From contig CAMUAR010000003.1 of assembly GCA_947086895.1 (NCBI GenBank), forward strand, positions 1 to 64,000: DNA of 64,000 nt, read 5' to 3'. The DNA comes from an uncultured Lachnospiraceae bacterium. GTDB lineage: Bacteria; Bacillota; Clostridia; Lachnospirales; Lachnospiraceae. This document shows positions 55,048-62,974 of the stretch, piece by piece. Under the pieces are notes generated by a model. The model saw nothing but the letters and a program-made list of their open reading frames with translations. It was not told the origin of the DNA and did not search any database. Every line of letters starts with the position of its first letter. The first letter of the stretch is position 1. Made by a program: the position numbers and the translations under genes.

Positions 55048-56346
55048 ATGAAAGTAGGTAGTATTCTTATTGCAATTTTAATGTTCAGTCTTGTTGTGAT
55101 TTTTCATGAGCTGGGACATTTCCTTTTTGCGAAGAAAAATGGTATCGGGGTGACAGAATTCTGTTTGGGTATGGGACCGAAACTTTTTGGGATCAAGCGG
55201 GGAGGAACTCTTTATTCTCTTCGATTGTTTCCAATTGGCGGAGCGTGTATGATGGTCGGGGAAGATGAGACTTCCAACGATGCCAAGGCGTTTAACAACA
55301 AGACAGTATGGCAGCGTTTTCAGGTAATTTTTGCAGGACCGTTTTTTAATTTTATTCTGGCGTTCCTGCTGTCGATGATTATGATCGCGATGGTTGGCTA
55401 CGACCCGGCGCGGGTTACAAATGTGCCGGAAGGAGGCGCCGGCGCACAGGCTGGACTTATGGAAGGCGATATTATCACAAAAATTGATGGTTCAAAGATC
55501 AATTTTGGGCGGGAGATTCTTGTAAAATATACCTATGATCCAATTACGAGCGATAAGCCGATTTCCATAACTTACAAGAGAGATAAAAATACCTATACAC
55601 AGACGTTGATTCCGCAAAAGAATGTCCGATATCTTTTGGGATTTACCTATGAGGCGACAGACTCACCGGCAAAAATAAAAGAAGTGTCAAAAGGTTTTCC
55701 GCTTGAGGCAGCAGGTCTTTTGGCGGGCGATACAATCCTTTCCATTGATGGAAACCAGATTGCTACAGGAAGCGCGCTGTCAGAATATTTTAAAGAACAT
55801 CCGCTCTCAGAAAAAAGCGTGGTACTGCGCTATGAAAGAAACAGTTTGGAGTACGAAGCTGCGGTTGCGCCGATGGTATCGGAATCATACAGCCTTGGAT
55901 TTGATTATAATACCTATGTGGAAAAGACAAGCGGTTTCAATGTGATAAAATACAGCGCCGCTGAGGTGAAATACTGGATTGTCACAACCGTAAAAGGTCT
56001 TGGACAAATTTTTAAGGGCAAAGTAAGCACCAATGATTTGGCAGGACCGGTTCGTATTGTCAACGAGATTGGCAATGTTGTGACCGAGGCAAAACCTTAT
56101 GGGGCGACGATTGTCATTGTAGAGCTATTAAACTGGTGCGTGCTGTTAAGTGCAAATCTTGGTATTATGAACTTGCTTCCAATTCCGGCACTCGACGGCG
56201 GCAGGCTTTTGTTCCTTATCATTGAGGCGGTGAGACGCAAACCTTTAAACAGGGAGAAGGAAGGAATTGTCAACGGAATTTTCTTTATTCTTTTAATGAT
56301 TTTAATGGTGTTTGTATTCTATAACGATATTCGCAACTTGCTGTAG
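55048..56346 (+). CDS. rseP: Site-2 intramembrane zinc protease RseP/RasP
   Basis: A membrane protease that cuts anti-sigma factors and signal-peptide remnants within the membrane. The 432 residues contain VVIFHELGHF with the zinc ligands near residue 20, PGPFFN-type segment AGPFFNFILAF near 93, two PDZ-like segments (GAGAQAGLMEGDIITKIDG near 129 and GFPLEAAGLLAGDTILSIDG near 213), and NLLPIPALDGGR with the third zinc ligand near 377. ATG 55048 has GAGAGG 5 bases upstream; ATG 55036 is a less likely alternative. Confidence 0.94.
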   Translation: MKVGSILIAILMFSLVVIFHELGHFLFAKKNGIGVTEFCLGMGPKLFGIKRGGTLYSLRLFPIGGACMMVGEDETSNDAKAFNNKTVWQRFQVIFAGPFFNFILAFLLSMIMIAMVGYDPARVTNVPEGGAGAQAGLMEGDIITKIDGSKINFGREILVKYTYDPITSDKPISITYKRDKNTYTQTLIPQKNVRYLLGFTYEATDSPAKIKEVSKGFPLEAAGLLAGDTILSIDGNQIATGSALSEYFKEHPLSEKSVVLRYERNSLEYEAAVAPMVSESYSLGFDYNTYVEKTSGFNVIKYSAAEVKYWIVTTVKGLGQIFKGKVSTNDLAGPVRIVNEIGNVVTEAKPYGATIVIVELLNWCVLLSANLGIMNLLPIPALDGGRLLFLIIEAVRRKPLNREKEGIVNGIFFILLMILMVFVFYNDIRNLL

Positions 56347-56431
56347 TTTTAAGATTTTTTCACTTTGTGTGTTGGCGCTGCTTGGCACAAAGCTTTATAT
56401 TAAGAAAAGCAGCGCAGAAATGGAAACTTTT

Positions 56432-57493
56432 ATGAATTATCGTGATAATACAAAGGCTGTAAATGTGGGAGGAGTGTTGATTGGAGGCGGAAATCCAGTT
56501 GCCATCCAGTCGATGACAAACACAAAGACAGAAGATGTGAAAGGGACGGTTGGTCAGATTTTAGAACTTGAGGAAGCTGGCTGTGAGATTATCCGCGCGG
56601 CAGTCCCAACAATGCAGGCGGCGGAGGCATTTCGTGAGATAAAACGACAAATTCATATTCCGCTTGTAGCAGATATTCATTTTGATTATCGGCTTGCGAT
56701 TGCGGCGATTGAAAACGGTGCGGACAAGATACGTATCAATCCGGGCAATATCGGTGATCTCGACAGAGTGCGTGCGGTTGTCGCTGCGGCAAAGAACAGA
56801 AAAATCCCAATCCGCGTCGGAGTCAACAGCGGTTCGCTGGAAAAATCCTTACTTGAAAAGTACGGGCATGTAACAGCAGAGGCACTTGTGGAAAGCGCTA
56901 AAAATCAAGTTGCGCTGATTGAATCAATGGATTACGACAATCTTGTGATTTCCATAAAATCCTCCGATGTAATGATGTGTGTAAAAGCGCATGAACTGAT
57001 TGCGCAGCAGACAAAATATCCGCTTCATATTGGCATTACAGAGTCTGGCTCCATAACAAGCGGCAATATTAAGTCATCGGTCGGGCTTGGCATTCTTTTA
57101 TATAAAGGAATTGGAGATACCATACGGGTGTCCTTGACCGACCGCCCAGTCGAGGAGGTCTATTCTGCAAAACTGATTTTAAAAACGCTTGGTTTGAGAA
57201 AGGGCGGCGTGGAAGTGGTGTCTTGCCCGACGTGCGGCAGAACAAAGATTGACTTGATTTCTCTGGCGTATAAAGTGGAGGAACTTGTCCGAAACTATCC
57301 TTATGATATTAAGGTGGCCGTAATGGGCTGCGCGGTAAATGGACCTGGGGAGGCGCGCGAGGCGGAACTTGGCATCGCCGGCGGCAACGGGGAGGGAATT
57401 CTTTTTCGAAAAGGAGAAATTCTTAGAAAAGTGCCGGAGAGTATGCTGCTTTCCGAATTAAAAAAAGAGCTGGATCAACTCGGAAATATTTGA
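56432..57493 (+). CDS. ispG: 4-hydroxy-3-methylbut-2-en-1-yl diphosphate synthase (flavodoxin)
   Basis: IspG (GcpE) reduces MEcPP to HMBPP with a 4Fe-4S cluster, the penultimate MEP pathway step. The 353 residues have the TIM-barrel start PVAIQSMTNTKTEDV and RINPGNIG. The C-terminal cluster domain has SCPTCGRTK and GCAVNGPGEA, giving the three Cys ligands. The start is chosen at ATG 56432 to match the family length; ATG 56420 is possible, and neither has a strong ribosome binding site. The frame extends upstream into rseP but that part is not IspG-like. Confidence 0.93.
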   Translation: MNYRDNTKAVNVGGVLIGGGNPVAIQSMTNTKTEDVKGTVGQILELEEAGCEIIRAAVPTMQAAEAFREIKRQIHIPLVADIHFDYRLAIAAIENGADKIRINPGNIGDLDRVRAVVAAAKNRKIPIRVGVNSGSLEKSLLEKYGHVTAEALVESAKNQVALIESMDYDNLVISIKSSDVMMCVKAHELIAQQTKYPLHIGITESGSITSGNIKSSVGLGILLYKGIGDTIRVSLTDRPVEEVYSAKLILKTLGLRKGGVEVVSCPTCGRTKIDLISLAYKVEELVRNYPYDIKVAVMGCAVNGPGEAREAELGIAGGNGEGILFRKGEILRKVPESMLLSELKKELDQLGNI

Positions 57494-57536
57494 TTGTGAT
57501 ATCGGTAAGGGGAAATATCGTCTGGGGGAGGGCATT

Positions 57537-60500
57537 ATGAAATTTTTTGAAGTGTTTGATATGCTGACCGTGGATTCAGGATTAAAAGAAGTATTTGAGG
57601 AGGTTGTTGCCACAAAGGTAGCAGCCTCCAAATTGTCAGGATGTATTACAATACATATTGAGAGTAATCATCTAATACCATACAAAGATAAAAAGAAAAT
57701 GCTTTATTATTTAAAAAAACAACTTTTTATGCAGGCAAAAGGAGAAATAAATTTCCATGAAATATGCCGTCTTTCCGGGCAGTACACTCCAGAAAATTTG
57801 TGGAATACCTATAAAGAGAGTATTTTGGAGGAAGTATCGGAACAATCTACGGTCTGGGCAGGAATCTTAAAAGCTGCAAAAGTATCTTTTCTAGGAAATA
57901 CAATGGCGGCAGCAGTGCCGGATAATTTTATTAACCGTGAAAAATGTACTAGAATTACTGCATGGCTGGAGAACTTATATCAAGAACGATATTTGTTTCC
58001 AGTTTCCGTACATTTTGAATATACTCCAATACCAGAAAAAGTCTCGGAGGAGGAATATATATTTATGCCTTCTCCAACTGCCGCACAAAATTTGGACAGT
58101 GTTTCAAAAGTTTCTGCGAAAACTATAAGCTCAGAAAGCGGCAGAAAAACAATAGAAAAAACTTATGACAGCGATAAAAAAACAGGATTTCGAAGCCGTG
58201 ATTTTTCAAGGCAGAATATTTATAACAAAGGGAGATTTGGAAAGAAAGAACTGCCGCCGGACGATCCAGATATAATTTATGGAAGAACGTTTGACGGCGA
58301 GTCGATTCCAATTTCAGAAGTGCAGGATGAGATTGGGGACGTTATTCTTCGAGGAAAGATTTTAAAGCTTGATATCCGGGAGCTGAAAAATGAGAAATTG
58401 CTTTTTATTTTTTCATTTACAGATTTTACAGATACCATTGCGGCGAAGCTGTTTGTAAAGGCGGAACAAAAAGAAGCGTTGGAGAAAAATCTTGCGCCGG
58501 GCAGTTATATTAAAATAAAAGGGATGGCGATGTTGGATAAATACGACCATGAAATTTCGCTTGGATCTGTCGCAGGTATCCGCAAAATACCAGATTTTAT
58601 AAAGAAGCGGGTGGACAAAGCGCCAGTAAAGCGCGTGGAACTGCACGCACATACAACATTCAGCGATATGGACGCGGTGGTTTCGCCGGAAACATTAGTA
58701 AAAACAGCGTTTGCGTGGGGGCATCCGGCAGTTGCCATCACAGATCACGGCGTTGTTCAGGCGTTCCCGGTTGCAAACCATGCGATTGATATAAAAAAGC
58801 TTAAAAGCGAGGAGGAAATTGCGAGGGCAAAGGCATTTAAGATTATTTATGGCATGGAAGCCTACCTTGTCGATGACCTGGAAGAAGTGGTGCGGGAAGA
58901 GAAAGGGCAGGAACTTATATGCCCGGCAGTTGTGTTTGATATTGAGACAACAGGACTTAGCAACCGCCATGATAAAATTATTGAGATTGGCGCAGTAAAG
59001 GTGATAGATGGTCAGATTGCGGAGAAGTTTTCAACCTTTGTAAATCCGAAAGTGCCAATTCCTTTGGAAATTGAAAAGCTGACAAGCATTAACGATGCGA
59101 TGGTGATGGAGGCGGAAACCATCGAGCAGATACTTCCAAAGTTTTTAAAATTTTGTGAGGGATGTATTCTTGTCGCGCACAATGCATCATTTGATACGGG
59201 ATTTATTGCGAAAAATGCAGCGGACTTAGGGATTTTGGCGGATTTTACAATTTTGGATACCGTGGGACTTGCAAGAATCTTAATGCCCGAATTACATAAT
59301 TTTAAGTTGGATACTGTGGCAAAAGCGCTTGGAGTTTCGTTGGAGAACCATCACCGCGCGGTGGATGATGCGGGCTGTACGGCGGAGATTTATGTGAAGT
59401 TTTTAAAGATGCTTGCAGAAAAGGGCTATAAAAAGCTGAGCGATATCAATGAGAAAAGTGAGATTGCGCCGGAAATTATCCGAAAAATGCCGACATACCA
59501 TGCCATTCTTTTATGCAGAAACGAGATTGGAAGAATAAATTTATACCGCATGGTAAGTGCGTCGCATATTGATTACTTTCAGCGCCGTCCAAGAATTCCA
59601 AAAAGTATGCTTGCGAAGTACCGCGATGGATTGCTTGTCGGCTCGGCGTGCGAGGCGGGGGAGCTGTATCAGGCGATCTTGCGCCAGGAAGCGCCGGATG
59701 AGGTGGCAAGACTGTGTAATTTTTATGATTACTATGAGATACAGCCGCTCGGAAACAATCGTTTTATGATTGAAAATCCAAAGATCGCAGTGGAATCGGA
59801 GGAAGATTTAATTCAGATCAACAAGAAGATTATCGCGTTAGGAGAGCAGTATAATAAGCTTGTAGTTGCAACGTGCGACGTTCATTTTCTAAATCCTGAG
59901 GACGAGGTATACCGCAGGGTGATTATGCATTCAAAAGGTTTTGCGGACGCGGACAATCAGGCGCCGCTGTATTTTCGGACAACCGAGGAGATGCTTGCAG
60001 AATTTTCCTATCTGCCCCAGGAGAAAGCAGAGGAGTTAGTTATAACAAATCCAGGTAAGATTGCAGATATGATAGAGAAAATATCGCCGGTGCGCCCGGA
60101 TAAATGCGCGCCGATCATTCCAAATTCAGACGAGACATTACGTAATATCTGCTACGATAAGGCACATTCTATCTACGGTCCTAAGCTTCCGCCGCAGGTA
60201 AAGGAGCGGCTTGAACATGAGCTTTCTTCCATTATCAGCAACGGTTTTGCGGTGATGTATATTATCGCTCAAAAACTGGTGTGGAAATCAAACGAGGACG
60301 GTTATCTTGTCGGTTCGCGCGGCTCGGTCGGCTCGTCGTTTGTCGCTACAATGTCCGGTATTACCGAAGTAAATCCGCTTCCGCCGCACTATTACTGCTC
60401 GGAATGTCATTTTGCAGATTTTGATTCCGAGGCTGTAAAACCATACGCGTCGAGTTCCGGGTGCGATATGCCGGACCGCGCCTGCCCAAAATGCGGCGCA

Positions 60501-62030
60501 ATGTTAAAAAAGGACGGGCATAATATTCCTTTTGAAACATTCCTTGGATTTAACGGGGATAAAGAGCCGGATATCGATTTAAATTTTTCAGGGGAGTATC
60601 AGAGCAAAGCCCACGAATACACCGAGGTGATTTTTGGGGAAGGGCATACATTTCGTGCTGGAACAATCGGTACTGTGGCAGATAAAACGGCGTTTGGCTA
60701 TGTGAAAAAGTACAATGAAGAACATGAGGTTCACAAGCGTCCGGCGGAGGTGGAGCGCATTGCGATCGGGTGTACTGGAGTGCGCAGGTCAACGGGACAG
60801 CACCCAGGCGGTATTGTTGTGCTTCCGCACGGGGAGGAAATCAATTCCTTTACGCCGATTCAGCATCCGGCAAATGATATGACATCAAAAATTATCACAA
60901 CACATTTTGAATATCATTCGATCGATCACAACTTGCTGAAACTGGATATTCTCGGGCATGATGATCCGACAATGATCCGTGTTTTAGAGGATTTTACAGG
61001 TCTTGACGCAAAAAAAATCCGTATGGACGATCCGAAAGTCCTCTCGCTGTTTGAATCGACACAGGCGCTTAATATCAATCCGTCCGATATTGGCGGCTGT
61101 GATCTTGGAAGTCTTGGCATTCCAGAGTGCGGAACCGATTTTGTTATGCAGATGTTAAGGGAAGCAAAACCGAAAAGTTTTTCTGATATGATACGAATTT
61201 CCGGGCTTTCCCACGGGACGGACGTGTGGTCAAACAATGCGCAGACGCTGATTCAGGAAGGAACCTGCACGCTCTCCACCGCGATCTGTACGCGCGATGA
61301 TATTATGACTTACCTGATTCAAAAAGGCGTGGAAAATGGACATGCATTTAAAATTATGGAGAGCGTAAGAAAAGGCAAAGGGCTGACCGATGAGATGAAA
61401 ACAGAAATGTTAGCGAACGATGTGCCAGAATGGTATATTTGGTCGTGCGAGCGCATTAAATATATGTTTCCAAAAGCGCATGCCTGCGCCTATGTTATGA
61501 TGGCGTTCCGCATTGCCTATTTTAAAGTGTATTATCCGCTTGCATACTATGCCGCTTATTTTAGTATTCGCGCTTCTGCCTTTAACTATGAATTGATGTG
61601 TCTGGGAAAAGAAAAATTGCGTATGCATATGACAGAGTACAAAAGACGTATGAATTCCTCAAATTTTGCGGAGAAGCTTTCTCAGAAGGAGGAAGATACC
61701 TTTAAAGATATGAAGTTAGTTGAGGAGATGTACGCAAGAGGATATGATTTTGAACCGATCGATATCTACACGGCAAAAGCGCATGCATTTCAGATTATAA
61801 GCGACAAGAAAATTATGCCATGTCTTTCAACAATCGACGGGCTTGGAGACAAAGCGGCGGAACAGATTGTGGAGGCGGTGCCGGACGGTCCTTTTTTGTC
61901 GCGCGAAGATTTCAGAAACCGCTGCAAAGTCAGCGCTACAATTTCAGATAAAATGGCGGAGCTAGGGCTTCTTGGCTCGATTCCAGTTTCCAATCAGATC
62001 TCGCTGATGGACTTTTTTATGGAAGGCTGA
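57537..62030 (+). CDS. polC: DNA polymerase III alpha subunit, Gram-positive type (PolC)
   Basis: The main replicative polymerase of Firmicutes, 1497 residues. Domains in order: N-terminal domain (about 1-210), OB fold (about 245-345), PHP domain starting VELHAHTTFSDMD near 367 and interrupted by the proofreading exonuclease (FDIETTGLS near 466, to about 630), then the rest of PHP. The polymerase part has a zinc-finger insert of CSEC/CPKCG type near 965-995 and the catalytic PDIDLNFSG near 1011 in the palm. The end has a helix-hairpin-helix and a short C-terminal beta-clamp peptide (ISLMDFF). Its position after ispG is common in Clostridia. Confidence 0.97.
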   Translation: MKFFEVFDMLTVDSGLKEVFEEVVATKVAASKLSGCITIHIESNHLIPYKDKKKMLYYLKKQLFMQAKGEINFHEICRLSGQYTPENLWNTYKESILEEVSEQSTVWAGILKAAKVSFLGNTMAAAVPDNFINREKCTRITAWLENLYQERYLFPVSVHFEYTPIPEKVSEEEYIFMPSPTAAQNLDSVSKVSAKTISSESGRKTIEKTYDSDKKTGFRSRDFSRQNIYNKGRFGKKELPPDDPDIIYGRTFDGESIPISEVQDEIGDVILRGKILKLDIRELKNEKLLFIFSFTDFTDTIAAKLFVKAEQKEALEKNLAPGSYIKIKGMAMLDKYDHEISLGSVAGIRKIPDFIKKRVDKAPVKRVELHAHTTFSDMDAVVSPETLVKTAFAWGHPAVAITDHGVVQAFPVANHAIDIKKLKSEEEIARAKAFKIIYGMEAYLVDDLEEVVREEKGQELICPAVVFDIETTGLSNRHDKIIEIGAVKVIDGQIAEKFSTFVNPKVPIPLEIEKLTSINDAMVMEAETIEQILPKFLKFCEGCILVAHNASFDTGFIAKNAADLGILADFTILDTVGLARILMPELHNFKLDTVAKALGVSLENHHRAVDDAGCTAEIYVKFLKMLAEKGYKKLSDINEKSEIAPEIIRKMPTYHAILLCRNEIGRINLYRMVSASHIDYFQRRPRIPKSMLAKYRDGLLVGSACEAGELYQAILRQEAPDEVARLCNFYDYYEIQPLGNNRFMIENPKIAVESEEDLIQINKKIIALGEQYNKLVVATCDVHFLNPEDEVYRRVIMHSKGFADADNQAPLYFRTTEEMLAEFSYLPQEKAEELVITNPGKIADMIEKISPVRPDKCAPIIPNSDETLRNICYDKAHSIYGPKLPPQVKERLEHELSSIISNGFAVMYIIAQKLVWKSNEDGYLVGSRGSVGSSFVATMSGITEVNPLPPHYYCSECHFADFDSEAVKPYASSSGCDMPDRACPKCGAMLKKDGHNIPFETFLGFNGDKEPDIDLNFSGEYQSKAHEYTEVIFGEGHTFRAGTIGTVADKTAFGYVKKYNEEHEVHKRPAEVERIAIGCTGVRRSTGQHPGGIVVLPHGEEINSFTPIQHPANDMTSKIITTHFEYHSIDHNLLKLDILGHDDPTMIRVLEDFTGLDAKKIRMDDPKVLSLFESTQALNINPSDIGGCDLGSLGIPECGTDFVMQMLREAKPKSFSDMIRISGLSHGTDVWSNNAQTLIQEGTCTLSTAICTRDDIMTYLIQKGVENGHAFKIMESVRKGKGLTDEMKTEMLANDVPEWYIWSCERIKYMFPKAHACAYVMMAFRIAYFKVYYPLAYYAAYFSIRASAFNYELMCLGKEKLRMHMTEYKRRMNSSNFAEKLSQKEEDTFKDMKLVEEMYARGYDFEPIDIYTAKAHAFQIISDKKIMPCLSTIDGLGDKAAEQIVEAVPDGPFLSREDFRNRCKVSATISDKMAELGLLGSIPVSNQISLMDFFMEG

Positions 62031-62177
62031 AGCGGCAGTGAGAAATGGATATAGAAAAAAGAATTTTGATTTACAAAAGAATTGTATAAAGTATAAAATT
62101 TATTTCTGTAAAAATCACTGTATAATACAAGCAATTTTAAAGTTTGATTGTTTTAATTAAAAAATTAAAAAAAATGC

Positions 62178-62206
62178 TTGCAATTTGGCTTAGATTGTAG
62201 TATTAT
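62178..62206 (+). promoter_or_regulatory. Promoter of the first tRNA-Glu
   Basis: TTGCAA at 62178-62183, 17 bp, TATTAT at 62201-62206. Transcription would start 5-8 bases before the mature tRNA. Confidence 0.75.
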
Positions 62207-62220
62207 AATTCTCGCAGTGA

Positions 62221-62292
62221 GGCCAGTTGGTCAAGCGGCTAAGACGTCGCCCTCTCACGGCGAAAACAGGGGTTCGATTCCCCTACTGGCTG
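62221..62292 (+). tRNA. tRNA-Glu (anticodon CTC), copy 1
   Basis: The 7-bp acceptor stem pairs GGCCAGT with ACTGGCT (first pair G-U), with discriminator G. The anticodon stem TCGCC/GGCGA encloses loop CTCTCAC, so the anticodon is CTC, reading GAG. The T arm is CAGGGGTTCGATTCCCCTA-like with the invariant TTCGATT. CCA is not encoded. It has its own promoter and terminator. Confidence 0.95.
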
Positions 62293-62298
62293 TTTTAT

Positions 62299-62339
62299 AA
62301 AACCTTTGAATCGGATGTGGATTCAGAGGTTTTTTTTTA
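62299..62339 (+). terminator. Terminator of tRNA-Glu copy 1
   Basis: AACCTTTGAATC at 62301-62312 pairs with GATTCAGAGGTT with one G-U pair, followed by a run of T. Confidence 0.8.
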
Positions 62340-62340
62340 T

Positions 62341-62441
62341 GCACAGACCCGTGCAGTGGAATTATGCCGCTGGTGCGGCGCACGGGTCGCGCGGCGAGTA
62401 GGGAAGACAAACCTTCCCTACTCGATTACATAGACCTGTGC
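62341..62441. repeat. Small palindromic element inserted after tRNA-Glu copy 1
   Basis: About 101 bp bounded by GCACAG (62341-62346) and CTGTGC (62436-62441). It contains ACCCGTGC/GCACGGGT (62347-62354, 62380-62387), an inner GCCGC-TGGT-GCGGC hairpin (62366-62379), and a perfect 12-bp stem CGAGTAGGGAAG/CTTCCCTACTCG (62395-62406, 62413-62424, loop of 6). It is GC-richer than its surroundings and is absent from the matching place after copy 2, where GCGCAGGGATG runs on directly. It looks like a non-coding miniature mobile or REP-like element. Confidence 0.6.
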
Positions 62442-62594
62442 AGGGATGAAAAAAATATACCGCGCCAAACAGAAAGAAAGCATTTCTGCTTGACAGGAAA
62501 CAGAGACGCAAAAGACAGAAGTCCTACAATATAATAATATATTATAAAAATGTATTGAACTGTAATTTTGGATAAAAATGATATAAAAAAATAC

Positions 62595-62623
62595 TTGCAT
62601 TTTGTGGAAGGGTATGGTATTAT
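62595..62623 (+). promoter_or_regulatory. Promoter of the second tRNA-Glu
   Basis: TTGCAT at 62595-62600, 17 bp, TATTAT at 62618-62623, same layout as for copy 1. Confidence 0.75.
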
Positions 62624-62636
62624 ATAACTCGTTCAA

Positions 62637-62708
62637 GGCCAGTTGGTCAAGCGGCTAAGACGTCGCCCTCTCACGGCGAAAACAGGGGTTCGATTCCCCT
62701 ACTGGCTG
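62637..62708 (+). tRNA. tRNA-Glu (anticodon CTC), copy 2
   Basis: Identical over all 72 bases to the tRNA at 62221-62292: same G-U first acceptor pair, anticodon CTC and discriminator G. Its flanks differ from those of copy 1 by many substitutions, so the tRNA itself has been kept identical by selection or gene conversion. Confidence 0.95.
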
Positions 62709-62717
62709 TTTTAGCAT

Positions 62718-62755
62718 AACCTCCGAATTTGTATTGGATTCGGAGGTTGTTTTTC
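62718..62755 (+). terminator. Terminator of tRNA-Glu copy 2
   Basis: AACCTCCGAAT at 62718-62728 pairs perfectly with ATTCGGAGGTT at 62738-62748, followed by GTTTTTCTTT. Confidence 0.85.
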
Positions 62756-62827
62756 TTTATGCGCAGGGATGAAAATGAGCGGTCGTTGCTTTGCGTGTCA
62801 AACAGAAAATAGAAAGTATTTGCAGGA

Positions 62828-62856
62828 TTGACAAAAAAAACGCGATTCTTTATAAT
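62828..62856 (+). promoter_or_regulatory. alaS: Consensus sigma-A promoter of alaS
   Basis: TTGACA at 62828-62833, exactly 17 bp, TATAAT at 62851-62856: a perfect consensus match. The leader is about 110 bases. It contains GAAAGG/CCTTTC pairing but no T-box sequence. Confidence 0.85.
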
Positions 62857-62974
62857 GGGGAACTAATAATGTTTTAATTACTTGTCAGCGCAGATTAAGA
62901 GTTTACACAGAAAGGTTAAAGTACAAAAACGCCTTTCACATCTTGTTTGTGTTTAGAAAGGAATGGTGAAAAGT

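Noticed and set aside
62490..62512. Functional promoter at TTGACA 62490
   Set aside because: No -10 hexamer lies at a usable distance; it looks like a duplicated, decayed copy of the alaS -35 region.
62709..62974. T-box riboswitch before alaS
   Set aside because: The conserved T-box core sequence and the terminator/antiterminator pair are absent, and the leader is too short.
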